From an uncultured Christensenella sp. (GTDB lineage Bacteria; Bacillota; Clostridia; Christensenellales; Pumilibacteraceae), in contig CAJTTD010000003.1 in NCBI GenBank assembly GCA_910579205.1, positions 155,400 through 219,399 on the forward strand: 64,000 bases of DNA. The letters are read 5' to 3'. The translations under genes and the position numbers were made by a program. Shown here in pieces: positions 9,373 to 16,524 of this stretch (the stretch's first letter is position 1; every line of letters begins with the position of its first letter). The notes below the pieces were generated by a model. It had not been told where the DNA came from. It did no database searches and saw only the letters and a list, made by a program, of their open reading frames with translations.

Positions 9373-9882
9373 ATGAAAGAAACGATTGTAGCAAGAGAAG
9401 AAAAAAGACAAATATCGGACATGGCGCTGTTTTGGTTGTGCCTCATCGGTACCGTAGCCGTAGGTCTTACTATATCCTACTGCTCCGGTATTCTCAACGG
9501 TATAGGACAGCTCAAAGAATTGCCCATGTATCTCCCCGACTGGCTTGTCATAGCAATACCGCCCGTTCTGTTCGTGCACATGGGTATTGCGCTGTTTTTG
9601 GCGTTGCGCGAAAACGTGTACACCGACGGCGGCAGAATGGTGCGCAACTGGACATGGGCGTTTTGGATAACGCTTATGGTCGCTACCGCCATTACCCCGT
9701 ATTTCGTTTTCCACGGCATGCCCACAGCATCGTACGCTCTCGCGACGGTATCCACCGCTCTCGCGCTCGGCACGATGATACTTTGCTACCGTCAGTCGAT
9801 AGCAAGCGGGTTTGTGATGACGGTGTTCTTTATCGTAACCGCGCTCATAATGGTTTATCTCGGATATTGGGCGTTTGCTTGA
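9373..9882 (+). CDS. TspO/MBR-like integral membrane protein
   Basis: Five-helix membrane protein (169 aa from the ATG at 9373) with features of the TspO/MBR family: the segment LPDWLVIAIPPVLFVHMGIA has the Pro-Trp...Pro...Phe-Val-Met-Gly-Ile-Ala spacing of the family loop/helix 2, followed by NWTWAFW at the start of a later helix. Family members bind porphyrins or sterols and affect stress responses. The start is uncertain: a GTG/ATG further upstream (9331) or the ATG at 9421 cannot be excluded, because no good ribosome binding site precedes any of them. A perfect hairpin terminator follows. The family assignment rests on motif pattern only. Confidence 0.6.
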   Translation: MKETIVAREEKRQISDMALFWLCLIGTVAVGLTISYCSGILNGIGQLKELPMYLPDWLVIAIPPVLFVHMGIALFLALRENVYTDGGRMVRNWTWAFWITLMVATAITPYFVFHGMPTASYALATVSTALALGTMILCYRQSIASGFVMTVFFIVTALIMVYLGYWAFA

Positions 9883-9912
9883 TCGAACGATATGATCGAT
9901 AATTAAATAGAC

Positions 9913-9944
9913 AAAGCCGTTCGCAATTTGCGAACGGCTTTTTG
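9913..9944. terminator. bidirectional terminator
   Basis: Perfect 14-bp inverted repeat AAAGCCGTTCGCAA/TTGCGAACGGCTTT with T-runs on both sides, between the convergent TspO-like gene and the feo operon. Confidence 0.9.
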
Positions 9945-9959
9945 TACATATGCGCATGT

Positions 9960-10229
9960 CTATTTTTTGCGCGCTTTTATTTGCTCCGCTACGTCGGAGA
10001 GATCGCACGACACTTCGGAAACTTCGTGTATATCCTTCATGAAGTTTTCGTTCGGATCGCTTGCGCGCGAACACGCGCCGCCGCTCGCGCAATTCGAGCA
10101 CGATGAGCAGCCGCAGTCGGGAGCCGCTCCTTTCTTTTTGCCGCGCACGCGCGCATATACGCGCCACGCTATCACCCCGCCCACAAACAGTATTATGAGT
10201 ATTATCAATATTATTTCGAGTGCTGTCAT
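9960..10229 (-). CDS. FeoB-associated Cys-rich membrane protein
   Basis: 89-aa protein with one N-terminal membrane helix (ALEIILIILIILFVGGVIAW) followed by a basic stretch and a cysteine cluster (CGCSSCSNC, then C in GGACS). This is the layout of the small FeoB-associated Cys-rich proteins (FeoC-like position) in Clostridia, thought to assist ferrous iron uptake. The start at 10229 has AAGGAG 6-7 bp upstream. It begins 1 bp after the feoB stop codon, so it is the last gene of the feo operon. Confidence 0.85.
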   Translation of the reverse strand: MTALEIILIILIILFVGGVIAWRVYARVRGKKKGAAPDCGCSSCSNCASGGACSRASDPNENFMKDIHEVSEVSCDLSDVAEQIKARKK

Positions 10230-10230
10230 T

Positions 10231-12567
10231 TTATTCTCCTTCATCCGCAATAGTGATAGTAGACGCGGCGCACGATGCGTCCGCTATCAATGCATGCTTG
10301 CTTTTTTTCGCGCGCAATACGCGTCTGATTACGACTAACGCGATCAAAGACAAAAGTATCACGGTTACGACGATGCTCATGGGCATCATATAGGTATCGA
10401 AGTTGCCCAGCCAAAACACTATAAAACTGACCGCATACGATGTCAACAGCCAAAACGCTATCGCTTGGAACGTATGCTTGCGCGAATTCAGTTCGCCCAT
10501 CGCCGCGCCCACAGCCGCCATGCAAGGCACGCTGAATAGATTGAACGCCATATAGGCGAACATTGCGGCGGGGGTCATCGAGCCAAGCATCGCGCCGAGC
10601 GGAGAAGACGCTACGTCCGCCGTATCCATATCGAGCGCGCCGTCCACGCCCGCAAGTGTGCCGAGCGTGCCCACCACCATTTCTTTGGCGATAAGTCCGG
10701 TGAACGCGGCTATAACGAGCCGCCAAGCATACTGTTGCTGCGCCGCAGTCGATACGAAACCGTTGGGCGCGGCAAACACGGGATAAAACAAGTATTGCAG
10801 TCCGCGACCGATATATCCGAGTATGCTGTCGCCTATATCGCAGTATCCGCCCTTGCCGAACGACGACAAGAACCAAATCACTATTATGGACGCGGCTATC
10901 ACAGTTCCCGCGCGCACGACGAAGTGTTTGAGTTTATCCCAAAGACGCACGATCGTGGAAACGAATTGCGGACGACGGTATGCGGGCAGTTCCAATATAA
11001 ACGGAGGCGGATCGCCTTTTAGCGATGTGGACTTGAGTATGACCGCGGCTATCACAGCCACCGCTATGCCCATAAAATACATTATGAATACGGTAAGATC
11101 GCCGTAGCCGTTCCAATATGTATTTGCCATCACTCCCGCGAAAGTCGCCCATATCGGCAGTTTTGCACCGCACGAAAAGAAAGGCGAAAGCATTATCGTC
11201 AAGCGCCGCTCGTTTTCGTCCTCCAACGCCTTTGTAGCCGTAATGCCGGGAACGGCGCAGCCGAAGCACATCAAGAGCGGGATAAACGCACGCCCCGACA
11301 GCCCGAACCGCCGACACGCGCGGTCGAGTATAAACGCTACGCGCGCCATGTAGCCGGTGTCTTCCATGACAGAAAGAAACAAATAAAGCAACAGCACTTG
11401 CGGGATAAAGCTCAACACCGAATCAAGCCCGCTGAGCAGTCCGTCGCAAATAAACCCGCTCACCCATGTGTCCGCATAACCCGCGCGCGCAAGTCCCGCT
11501 GCGGACGCGTCTATAAGGCTTCCGGTACACCAGCCCAAAAGACTTTGCAGCCAAACGCCCAAACTCGGCACGCCCACGTCGCCCGCTTCCACCATGAGCA
11601 CGGCGGCTATGCGCTCATTTGTTACTTGCACTCCGAATACGGAATTCAAAAACAAAATATCTTCGCTGAACGTTACATGAAAAACGGCAAACATTATGAG
11701 CAAGAATATAGGTATAGCCCAAATCTTGTGCGTAAGCACCCTATCCGCTTTATCCGATCGCGACGCTCGCTCAAGGCGCGGCGCGCGCTCTATGCACGGC
11801 GAATATCGGGCGGCTATGTAGCGGTATCGCGCGTCGGCGATAAGAGCTTCGCGGTCTCCGCCGTATCCGTCGTCGGGAAGAGACGGGGCGACTGCGTCCA
11901 AAGACTTTGCGATATTGGGAAACATGGCGCGCGCAGCCTCGTCTCCCTCGACGAGTTTTACCGCTTGAAAAAGCGGATGACTTATGCCCGCGCCGTCAAG
12001 CGCGCTACATATGCGTTGAACGACAGGAAAGATATCCGCGGCCTCGAGCACGCTGCTGCCCCGTCTGCCGTTGCGCGCTTGCCCGACAGCTATTTGCATA
12101 AGCTCCTTTATACCCGTTCCCTTGAGCGCGCTTATCGACACCACCGGCACGCCCAAACGCGCCTGCAATGTCTGTACGTCTATCTTGTCGCCGATGCGCG
12201 CCAAAGCGTCCGTCATATTGAGCGCGACCACTACGGGAATGTCCGCCTCGAGTATTTGCGTAGTCAAATACAGATTGCGTTCGAGATTGGTCGCGTCCAA
12301 TATATTTATCACAAGATCGGGATCTCCGTCTATCATATAATTGCGCGACACAAGTTCTTCGGGCGAATACGGCGTTAGCGAGTATATGCCGGGCAGATCG
12401 ACTATTTCTATGCGCTCGGCAACGGTTTTTTTAAGCCCTTTGTAAACGCCTTCGCGCTTTTCCACCGTTACCCCCGGCCAGTTCCCCACGTGCGCCGTGC
12501 TTCCCGTCAGCCTGTTGAACAGCGTGGTTTTGCCGCTGTTCGGATTTCCTATCAGTGCTATCTTCAC
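10231..12567 (-). CDS. feoB: ferrous iron transporter FeoB
   Basis: Fe(II) transporter (778 aa) with an N-terminal GTPase and a polytopic membrane domain. The G motifs are GNPNSGKTT (G1, residues 7-15), T in PGVTVEKREG (G2), DLPG (G3) and NMTD (G4). The membrane part contains the two Gate-type segments with conserved Cys (LMCFGCAVPGI and FNLFSVPCMAA). The start is placed at the GTG at 12567, with GGGAG 8 bp upstream and the usual KIALIGNPN N-terminus; the longer frame adds 19 unlikely residues. It lies downstream of two feoA genes and is followed by the Cys-rich partner. Confidence 0.95.
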   Translation of the reverse strand: MKIALIGNPNSGKTTLFNRLTGSTAHVGNWPGVTVEKREGVYKGLKKTVAERIEIVDLPGIYSLTPYSPEELVSRNYMIDGDPDLVINILDATNLERNLYLTTQILEADIPVVVALNMTDALARIGDKIDVQTLQARLGVPVVSISALKGTGIKELMQIAVGQARNGRRGSSVLEAADIFPVVQRICSALDGAGISHPLFQAVKLVEGDEAARAMFPNIAKSLDAVAPSLPDDGYGGDREALIADARYRYIAARYSPCIERAPRLERASRSDKADRVLTHKIWAIPIFLLIMFAVFHVTFSEDILFLNSVFGVQVTNERIAAVLMVEAGDVGVPSLGVWLQSLLGWCTGSLIDASAAGLARAGYADTWVSGFICDGLLSGLDSVLSFIPQVLLLYLFLSVMEDTGYMARVAFILDRACRRFGLSGRAFIPLLMCFGCAVPGITATKALEDENERRLTIMLSPFFSCGAKLPIWATFAGVMANTYWNGYGDLTVFIMYFMGIAVAVIAAVILKSTSLKGDPPPFILELPAYRRPQFVSTIVRLWDKLKHFVVRAGTVIAASIIVIWFLSSFGKGGYCDIGDSILGYIGRGLQYLFYPVFAAPNGFVSTAAQQQYAWRLVIAAFTGLIAKEMVVGTLGTLAGVDGALDMDTADVASSPLGAMLGSMTPAAMFAYMAFNLFSVPCMAAVGAAMGELNSRKHTFQAIAFWLLTSYAVSFIVFWLGNFDTYMMPMSIVVTVILLSLIALVVIRRVLRAKKSKHALIADASCAASTITIADEGE

Positions 12568-12631
12568 AATACATCTCCCATGTATATATTTACCCGACGG
12601 CTGCACATTTCCGCCGCCGCGCATTGCATTT

Positions 12632-12874
12632 TCACGCGTCGTTTTGCGCCACAGTCATAACGACGCTCTGCGCCTCGTTTTTTCTAAGCGTCAGCTCGTA
12701 ACCGCGCACAGTTACTTCTATAGGATCGCCGAGCGGCGCGGCTTTTTTCATTACTATCCGCGCGCCCGGCGTAATGCCCATGTCAAACAGTCTGCGCCGC
12801 ACTCGCCCGTCGCCGGACACAAGCTTGACCGTCCCCGCCTCTGCGGGCGCAAATTCCGAAAGTCTTTTTTCCAT
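12632..12874 (-). CDS. feoA: FeoA domain protein (first copy next to feoB)
   Basis: 80-aa SH3-like FeoA protein. Typical motif order is seen: a LSEF start, a GxV segment, RRRLFDMGITPGARIVMKKAAPLGDPIEV and a final RGYELTLRKNEA. It regulates or stabilises FeoB at the membrane. The ATG at 12874 is preceded by GGAGG. It sits 64 bp before feoB, with a TTAGC-type inverted repeat upstream. Confidence 0.92.
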   Translation of the reverse strand: MEKRLSEFAPAEAGTVKLVSGDGRVRRRLFDMGITPGARIVMKKAAPLGDPIEVTVRGYELTLRKNEAQSVVMTVAQNDA

Positions 12875-12912
12875 TATTTCCTCCAACGATCTTATTCGTT
12901 TATCGATACTTG

Positions 12913-12928
12913 GTTAGCCGTCGCTAAC
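12913..12928. promoter_or_regulatory. GTTAGC/GCTAAC inverted repeat, putative metal-regulator operator
   Basis: Perfect 6-bp arms with a 4-bp spacer between the two feoA genes. Position before feoA-feoB and the TTAGC/GCTAA core resemble binding sites of DtxR/IdeR-type iron regulators; assignment to a regulator is inference. Confidence 0.45.
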
Positions 12929-12957
12929 TACATTGCAAAAAAACACATTAAAACAGT

Positions 12958-13191
12958 CTACCGCGCAAACATCGGGCTTTTTCTCACCGTGATATTTGCG
13001 GCAGTCAGTCTATCGAGCGCAATGCGGCAATCGCGTATACGCACGATAATATTGCCGTCGGAAAAACTCGACAGCTCGAGAGCCGCTCCCGACATTATGC
13101 CTAAATTTTCAAGATGTCTGCGCGTTTTCACGTCCGCGTCCACACGCACCACCGTCAACGCTTCGCCTTTCGGCGCTTCCGACAAACACAT
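12958..13191 (-). CDS. FeoA domain protein (second copy, promoter-proximal)
   Basis: 77-aa FeoA-like protein (residues TRRHLENLGIMSGAALELSS align with the DMGIxxGxxV core of FeoA). It differs strongly from its neighbour, so it is an old duplication rather than a recent copy. The start at 13191 has AGAGG upstream. It is the first gene after a consensus promoter and two 17-bp direct repeats, so it opens the feo transcription unit. Confidence 0.85.
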   Translation of the reverse strand: MCLSEAPKGEALTVVRVDADVKTRRHLENLGIMSGAALELSSFSDGNIIVRIRDCRIALDRLTAANITVRKSPMFAR

Positions 13192-13214
13192 ATCAGCCTC
13201 TGTATTCGATCTTA

Positions 13215-13251
13215 AGTTAGCAATATGCAACTTTAGTTAGCAATATGCAAC
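13215..13251. promoter_or_regulatory. two 17-bp direct repeats with 20-bp period, putative feo operator
   Basis: AGTTAGCAATATGCAAC occurs identically at 13215-13231 and 13235-13251. The 20-bp period is about two helical turns, so a regulator would sit twice on the same DNA face just downstream of the transcription start. Confidence 0.6.
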
Positions 13252-13262
13252 CAATCGATAAA

Positions 13263-13291
13263 AGTATACCTCGTCAAAATGAACTTGTCAA
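13263..13291 (-). promoter_or_regulatory. promoter of the feo operon
   Basis: TTGACA (13286-13291), 17 bp, TATACT (13263-13268) on the minus strand. The predicted start is near 13256, directly upstream of the direct repeats. Confidence 0.8.
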
Positions 13292-13301
13292 ATGTTTTAA
13301 A

Positions 13302-13343
13302 GCAAAAAATAAAAAATACCGCGCGACGTTTAACACCACGCGG
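13302..13343 (-). terminator. probable terminator of the surface acylation cluster
   Basis: CCGCG/CGCGG hairpin with a 15-nt loop followed by TATTTTTTATTTTTT on the minus strand, shortly after the SGNH gene. Confidence 0.5.
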
Positions 13344-13358
13344 CAAAAGATATTCTGC

Positions 13359-14795
13359 TTATGCGCGGTCGGCGATCTGCAGATATGCCGAATACTTCAT
13401 CCAAAAATAATCTGCGCACATTGCTCCGTACTTAGCAGACGGAACGTATATCTTAATGTTCGGGTTCGCTCCGTCGAGCAAGTTGTCGCCCACTTGCGGC
13501 AAAGCGTCGGATGCGCCGAGTTTTACGGACAGATCGACGCGCGTCAAATTTGCGCAGCCCGAAAACGCGCCGTCGTCGAATACCGTTATATTGTCGCCTA
13601 TAATTATGCGGCTTGCCGCGCAACCGTCAAACGCGCCGCGAGCTATCTTGTACACCGTTTTACCTTGATACGTCTTGGGCAAGCGCAAGACGTCTTGACC
13701 TTTTGCTTCGTCCTTAACGGAAACGACTGCGTAACCTCCCGACTGCTCGGAGTATTCGTACAGATCGGAATAAGTGTCGTCGCCGTCCGACGGGTCATCG
13801 GGTTGCTGCGCGCCCGACGGCGGAAGTATCTCTATATCGGTTGCGGAAGTATCGCCGAGCGCACGCTTTATGTCGCCAACGAGTTTTTTCGTATTGTAAG
13901 GCACGCCGCTGTCGTTAAGATGATAATTGCTGTCGTAAAAATAACCCTCGTGCATTATGTGGTCTTCTATGTTCCCTATCACGGTGCAGTCGAGAAGCTC
14001 GACGAGCCGAGCATACACATCGGTGCGACGCTCGTAAATACTGTCATCGGTGAGCGCAAGTCGGTTTATCGGCGGGAAGGAAAAATAGAATTTAGCGCCG
14101 CGCCGAGCAACTTTTTCCGCATAATCGTTTACATAGTCTATAAACTCGATGTTCACAAGATCGTGCGACACGTCGATGACGTTTGTCGTCATGTAAAGAT
14201 CGGGCATTATGTTGTACGGGCGCGCATACGCATTGTCGCCGTACTCGTTGAAAGCGGCGCGAGAGTATGCGTTTTCGGGCGACGGTATGCCGCTCGCGAT
14301 AAGATCCTTTTTGCTTTTAATGTAATTGGGAAGTTCGCAAAACAAACTCGGCCACTGCGACAGCGGTATGTCGAGCGTCATCTTTTTATTTGCTTCGAGC
14401 GTCTGCACCGTTATCTCTGCGTCGGTGTACAGCGAGTATGCTTGCGTATCGAGCTCGGGCGCAAATACCACTATATCGCCCTCGTCGATGCCGCCGAAAG
14501 TGAGATCGAGCGTAGTCTTGCTGCCGAGCGCAGCATATAGCGCCATATTCACGACGGGCATATCGAGTTCGCGCTCCACCGCGCCGCTGTCAACGCCGAA
14601 CGCCATGCTCGAACCGCCGACAAGTATTATTTTTTCACCCGACACGCTGTGCAAGCGTTCGTACTTATCCGCCATGGCGGCAAGATACGTAGCGCCGTAC
14701 ACGTCGGGCAATATCGCCGCGTATACGGGAAGCCCTATCACGGGCAGCGCCAATATCAATATTACGGATAATACCGCGATGAGAATTTTTTTCAT
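13359..14795 (-). CDS. membrane-anchored SGNH-like protein with C-terminal leucine-rich repeats
   Basis: 478-aa protein with an N-terminal signal anchor (KKILIAVLSVILILALPVIG), an SGNH/DltD-like domain and a short BspA-type LRR region. The GGSSMAFGV segment (about residue 55) fits the SGNH Ser block, and SNYHLNDSG (about 305) fits the C-terminal Asp/His-containing block. The LRR-like part (FDGCAASRIIIGDNITVF, FSGCANLTRVDLS) lies at residues 395-440. The start at 14795 is the only one giving a signal peptide. It follows the MBOAT gene by 8 bp, matching the AlgI/AlgJ or DltB/DltD partnership, in which the SGNH partner transfers acyl groups to an extracellular polymer. The polymer is not known. 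Confidence 0.75.
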   Translation of the reverse strand: MKKILIAVLSVILILALPVIGLPVYAAILPDVYGATYLAAMADKYERLHSVSGEKIILVGGSSMAFGVDSGAVERELDMPVVNMALYAALGSKTTLDLTFGGIDEGDIVVFAPELDTQAYSLYTDAEITVQTLEANKKMTLDIPLSQWPSLFCELPNYIKSKKDLIASGIPSPENAYSRAAFNEYGDNAYARPYNIMPDLYMTTNVIDVSHDLVNIEFIDYVNDYAEKVARRGAKFYFSFPPINRLALTDDSIYERRTDVYARLVELLDCTVIGNIEDHIMHEGYFYDSNYHLNDSGVPYNTKKLVGDIKRALGDTSATDIEILPPSGAQQPDDPSDGDDTYSDLYEYSEQSGGYAVVSVKDEAKGQDVLRLPKTYQGKTVYKIARGAFDGCAASRIIIGDNITVFDDGAFSGCANLTRVDLSVKLGASDALPQVGDNLLDGANPNIKIYVPSAKYGAMCADYFWMKYSAYLQIADRA

Positions 14796-14803
14796 GTCGA
14801 TAC

Positions 14804-16288
14804 CTAAAACTGGAAGTAAATAAAGCTGTTGGTATATCCCGTCTGCGACGACAGATACACCCAAAACAGCGCGACTATCGCGACCGCCACCGTGTAAAGG
14901 ATAGTGCCGTACTCGCCTTGCGACGCATACGCGACGCGCGCAGTGCGCATGGTTTCGAGCGTGCGCACTTGTTTGGATAGCAGAAACAGCACGGCTATGC
15001 CCGCTGCGCACAAAACGAACATCGCGCCGCCCAGCCCCATTGCGGTAACTGTGTCGCTCACAAACGAAAAGCCGAAAGACCAGTCGGTGAACAGCGCTTT
15101 GAGCAAGATACCGCAATCGCCTATGCTGTTGGCGCGGAAAAACAGCCATGCAAAGCATACCAGCACAAACGTTACGCCGCGCTGCCAAAGCGGAAGCACG
15201 ACGGAATTTTCCAGCCCTATCTTTTCGCGCAGTTTTTTCCGCGGCTTAGCCGTAACGTTGCCTATCATCTGATAAAAGCCGTGCAAGCCACCCCATATGA
15301 CAAACGTCCAGTTAGCGCCGTGCCACAGCCCGCTCAATACGAAAGTGGCAAACAGATTGAACAAATGCCGCGGCTTTTTGCAACGGTTGCCGCCGAGCGG
15401 TATATATACGTAATCGCGGAACCATGTGGAAAGCGAAATGTGCCACCTTCCCCAAAATTCTTTTATGCTGCGCGCGGCGTAAGGATCGTTGAAGTTTTGC
15501 ATGAGGTCGATACCGAGCAGCTTTGCCGCGCCTATCGCTATATTGGTATAGCCGTCGAAATCGCAAAGGATCTGCACCGCAAAAAGCACGGTAGCTATTA
15601 AAACGCCCAAACCGTTGGCTTCGCTCGGCGCGTTGTAAACGACGTTGACGGCAAGCCCCAATGCGTCGGCGACGACCACTTTCTTAAAAAAGCCGATCAC
15701 CATAAACTTCATGCCGATACGGATGTTTTCAGAACTCAGCCGCTGTTTCTTTTTCAACTGCGGCAATAAGTTTTCGGGCCGCTCTATAGGCCCCGCCACG
15801 AGCTGCGGAAAAAACGACACGAACAAAGCGTAGTATCCGAAATGCCGTTCCGCTTTTATCCGCCCTCTGTAAATGTCTATCACATACGACAGAGTTTGGA
15901 ACGTATAAAACGATATGCCCACGGGCAGAAGAATGTCGAACGTAAGATCGCTCGCGGGCAGACCGAACATACGTATAGCCGCGCTTACGCTTTCCGACAA
16001 AAAGTTGAAGTATTTAAAAAAGAACAGCACGGCAAGACTGCTCGCAACGGCTATCACCACTGCGGCTTTGCGCAGAGCTTTTTTATCGGTAGTTTCGATT
16101 ATAAGCCCCGCTATGTACGAAACAGCAGTCGTGCCGAGTATGAGTATAATAAGGCTTGCATCCCACGACATATAAAAGTAATAGCTTGCGGCAAGCAATA
16201 TCACCCAGCGGAACTTGTGCGGGATAACGTAGAACAACAGCGTTACTACGGGGAAAAATATCAAGAAAGCAACGGAGTTAAACAGCAT
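14804..16288 (-). CDS. MBOAT family O-acyltransferase (AlgI/DltB-like)
   Basis: 494-aa polytopic membrane protein. Family markers are the GRWHISLSTWFRDYVYIPLGG block (about residue 285) and the catalytic His in SGLWHGANWTFVIWGGLHG (about residue 325). It moves acyl groups across the membrane for O-acylation of a surface polymer. The start at 16288 (MLFNSVAFLIFF) is the usual N-terminus; the longer frame is Cys/Trp-rich read-through. Its first codons overlap the small membrane gene upstream by 11 bp, and the SGNH gene follows. Confidence 0.92.
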   Translation of the reverse strand: MLFNSVAFLIFFPVVTLLFYVIPHKFRWVILLAASYYFYMSWDASLIILILGTTAVSYIAGLIIETTDKKALRKAAVVIAVASSLAVLFFFKYFNFLSESVSAAIRMFGLPASDLTFDILLPVGISFYTFQTLSYVIDIYRGRIKAERHFGYYALFVSFFPQLVAGPIERPENLLPQLKKKQRLSSENIRIGMKFMVIGFFKKVVVADALGLAVNVVYNAPSEANGLGVLIATVLFAVQILCDFDGYTNIAIGAAKLLGIDLMQNFNDPYAARSIKEFWGRWHISLSTWFRDYVYIPLGGNRCKKPRHLFNLFATFVLSGLWHGANWTFVIWGGLHGFYQMIGNVTAKPRKKLREKIGLENSVVLPLWQRGVTFVLVCFAWLFFRANSIGDCGILLKALFTDWSFGFSFVSDTVTAMGLGGAMFVLCAAGIAVLFLLSKQVRTLETMRTARVAYASQGEYGTILYTVAVAIVALFWVYLSSQTGYTNSFIYFQF

Positions 16289-16523
16289 TTGCGCGCTCCT
16301 CCGTGCCGCCCAGCAGCAACACGCCCAATAGCAACACGGCAAGCCCCGCCGCCGCGTCCAAAAGTTCATATCCGCCCGTAAGCATGAGCGTTACGTACGC
16401 GCCCGCGCTTCCTACGGCGAGCAACAGCCACACTATATTGTATTTGACGCGGTAACGCTTGGACGCGTAAACAAACGCGAACGCCACAGCCAAAAACATA
16501 ATAGCCAGGTAGTTGAATTCCAT
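16278..16523 (-). CDS. small membrane protein of the acylation cluster
   Basis: 81-aa protein with three predicted hydrophobic helices (NYLAIMFLAVAFAFVYA; VWLLLAVGSAGAYVTLML; AAAGLAVLLLGVLLLG). The ATG at 16523 begins 1 bp after the stop of the upstream lipoprotein gene, and its end overlaps the MBOAT gene. I know no family for it; tight coupling suggests a subunit or helper of the acyltransferase. Confidence 0.7.
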   Translation of the reverse strand: MEFNYLAIMFLAVAFAFVYASKRYRVKYNIVWLLLAVGSAGAYVTLMLTGGYELLDAAAGLAVLLLGVLLLGGTEERANAV

Positions 16524-16524
16524 G

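Noticed and set aside
13245..14540. 431-aa plus-strand reading frame
   Set aside because: Antisense to the SGNH/LRR gene; Arg/Tyr-rich and without family features.
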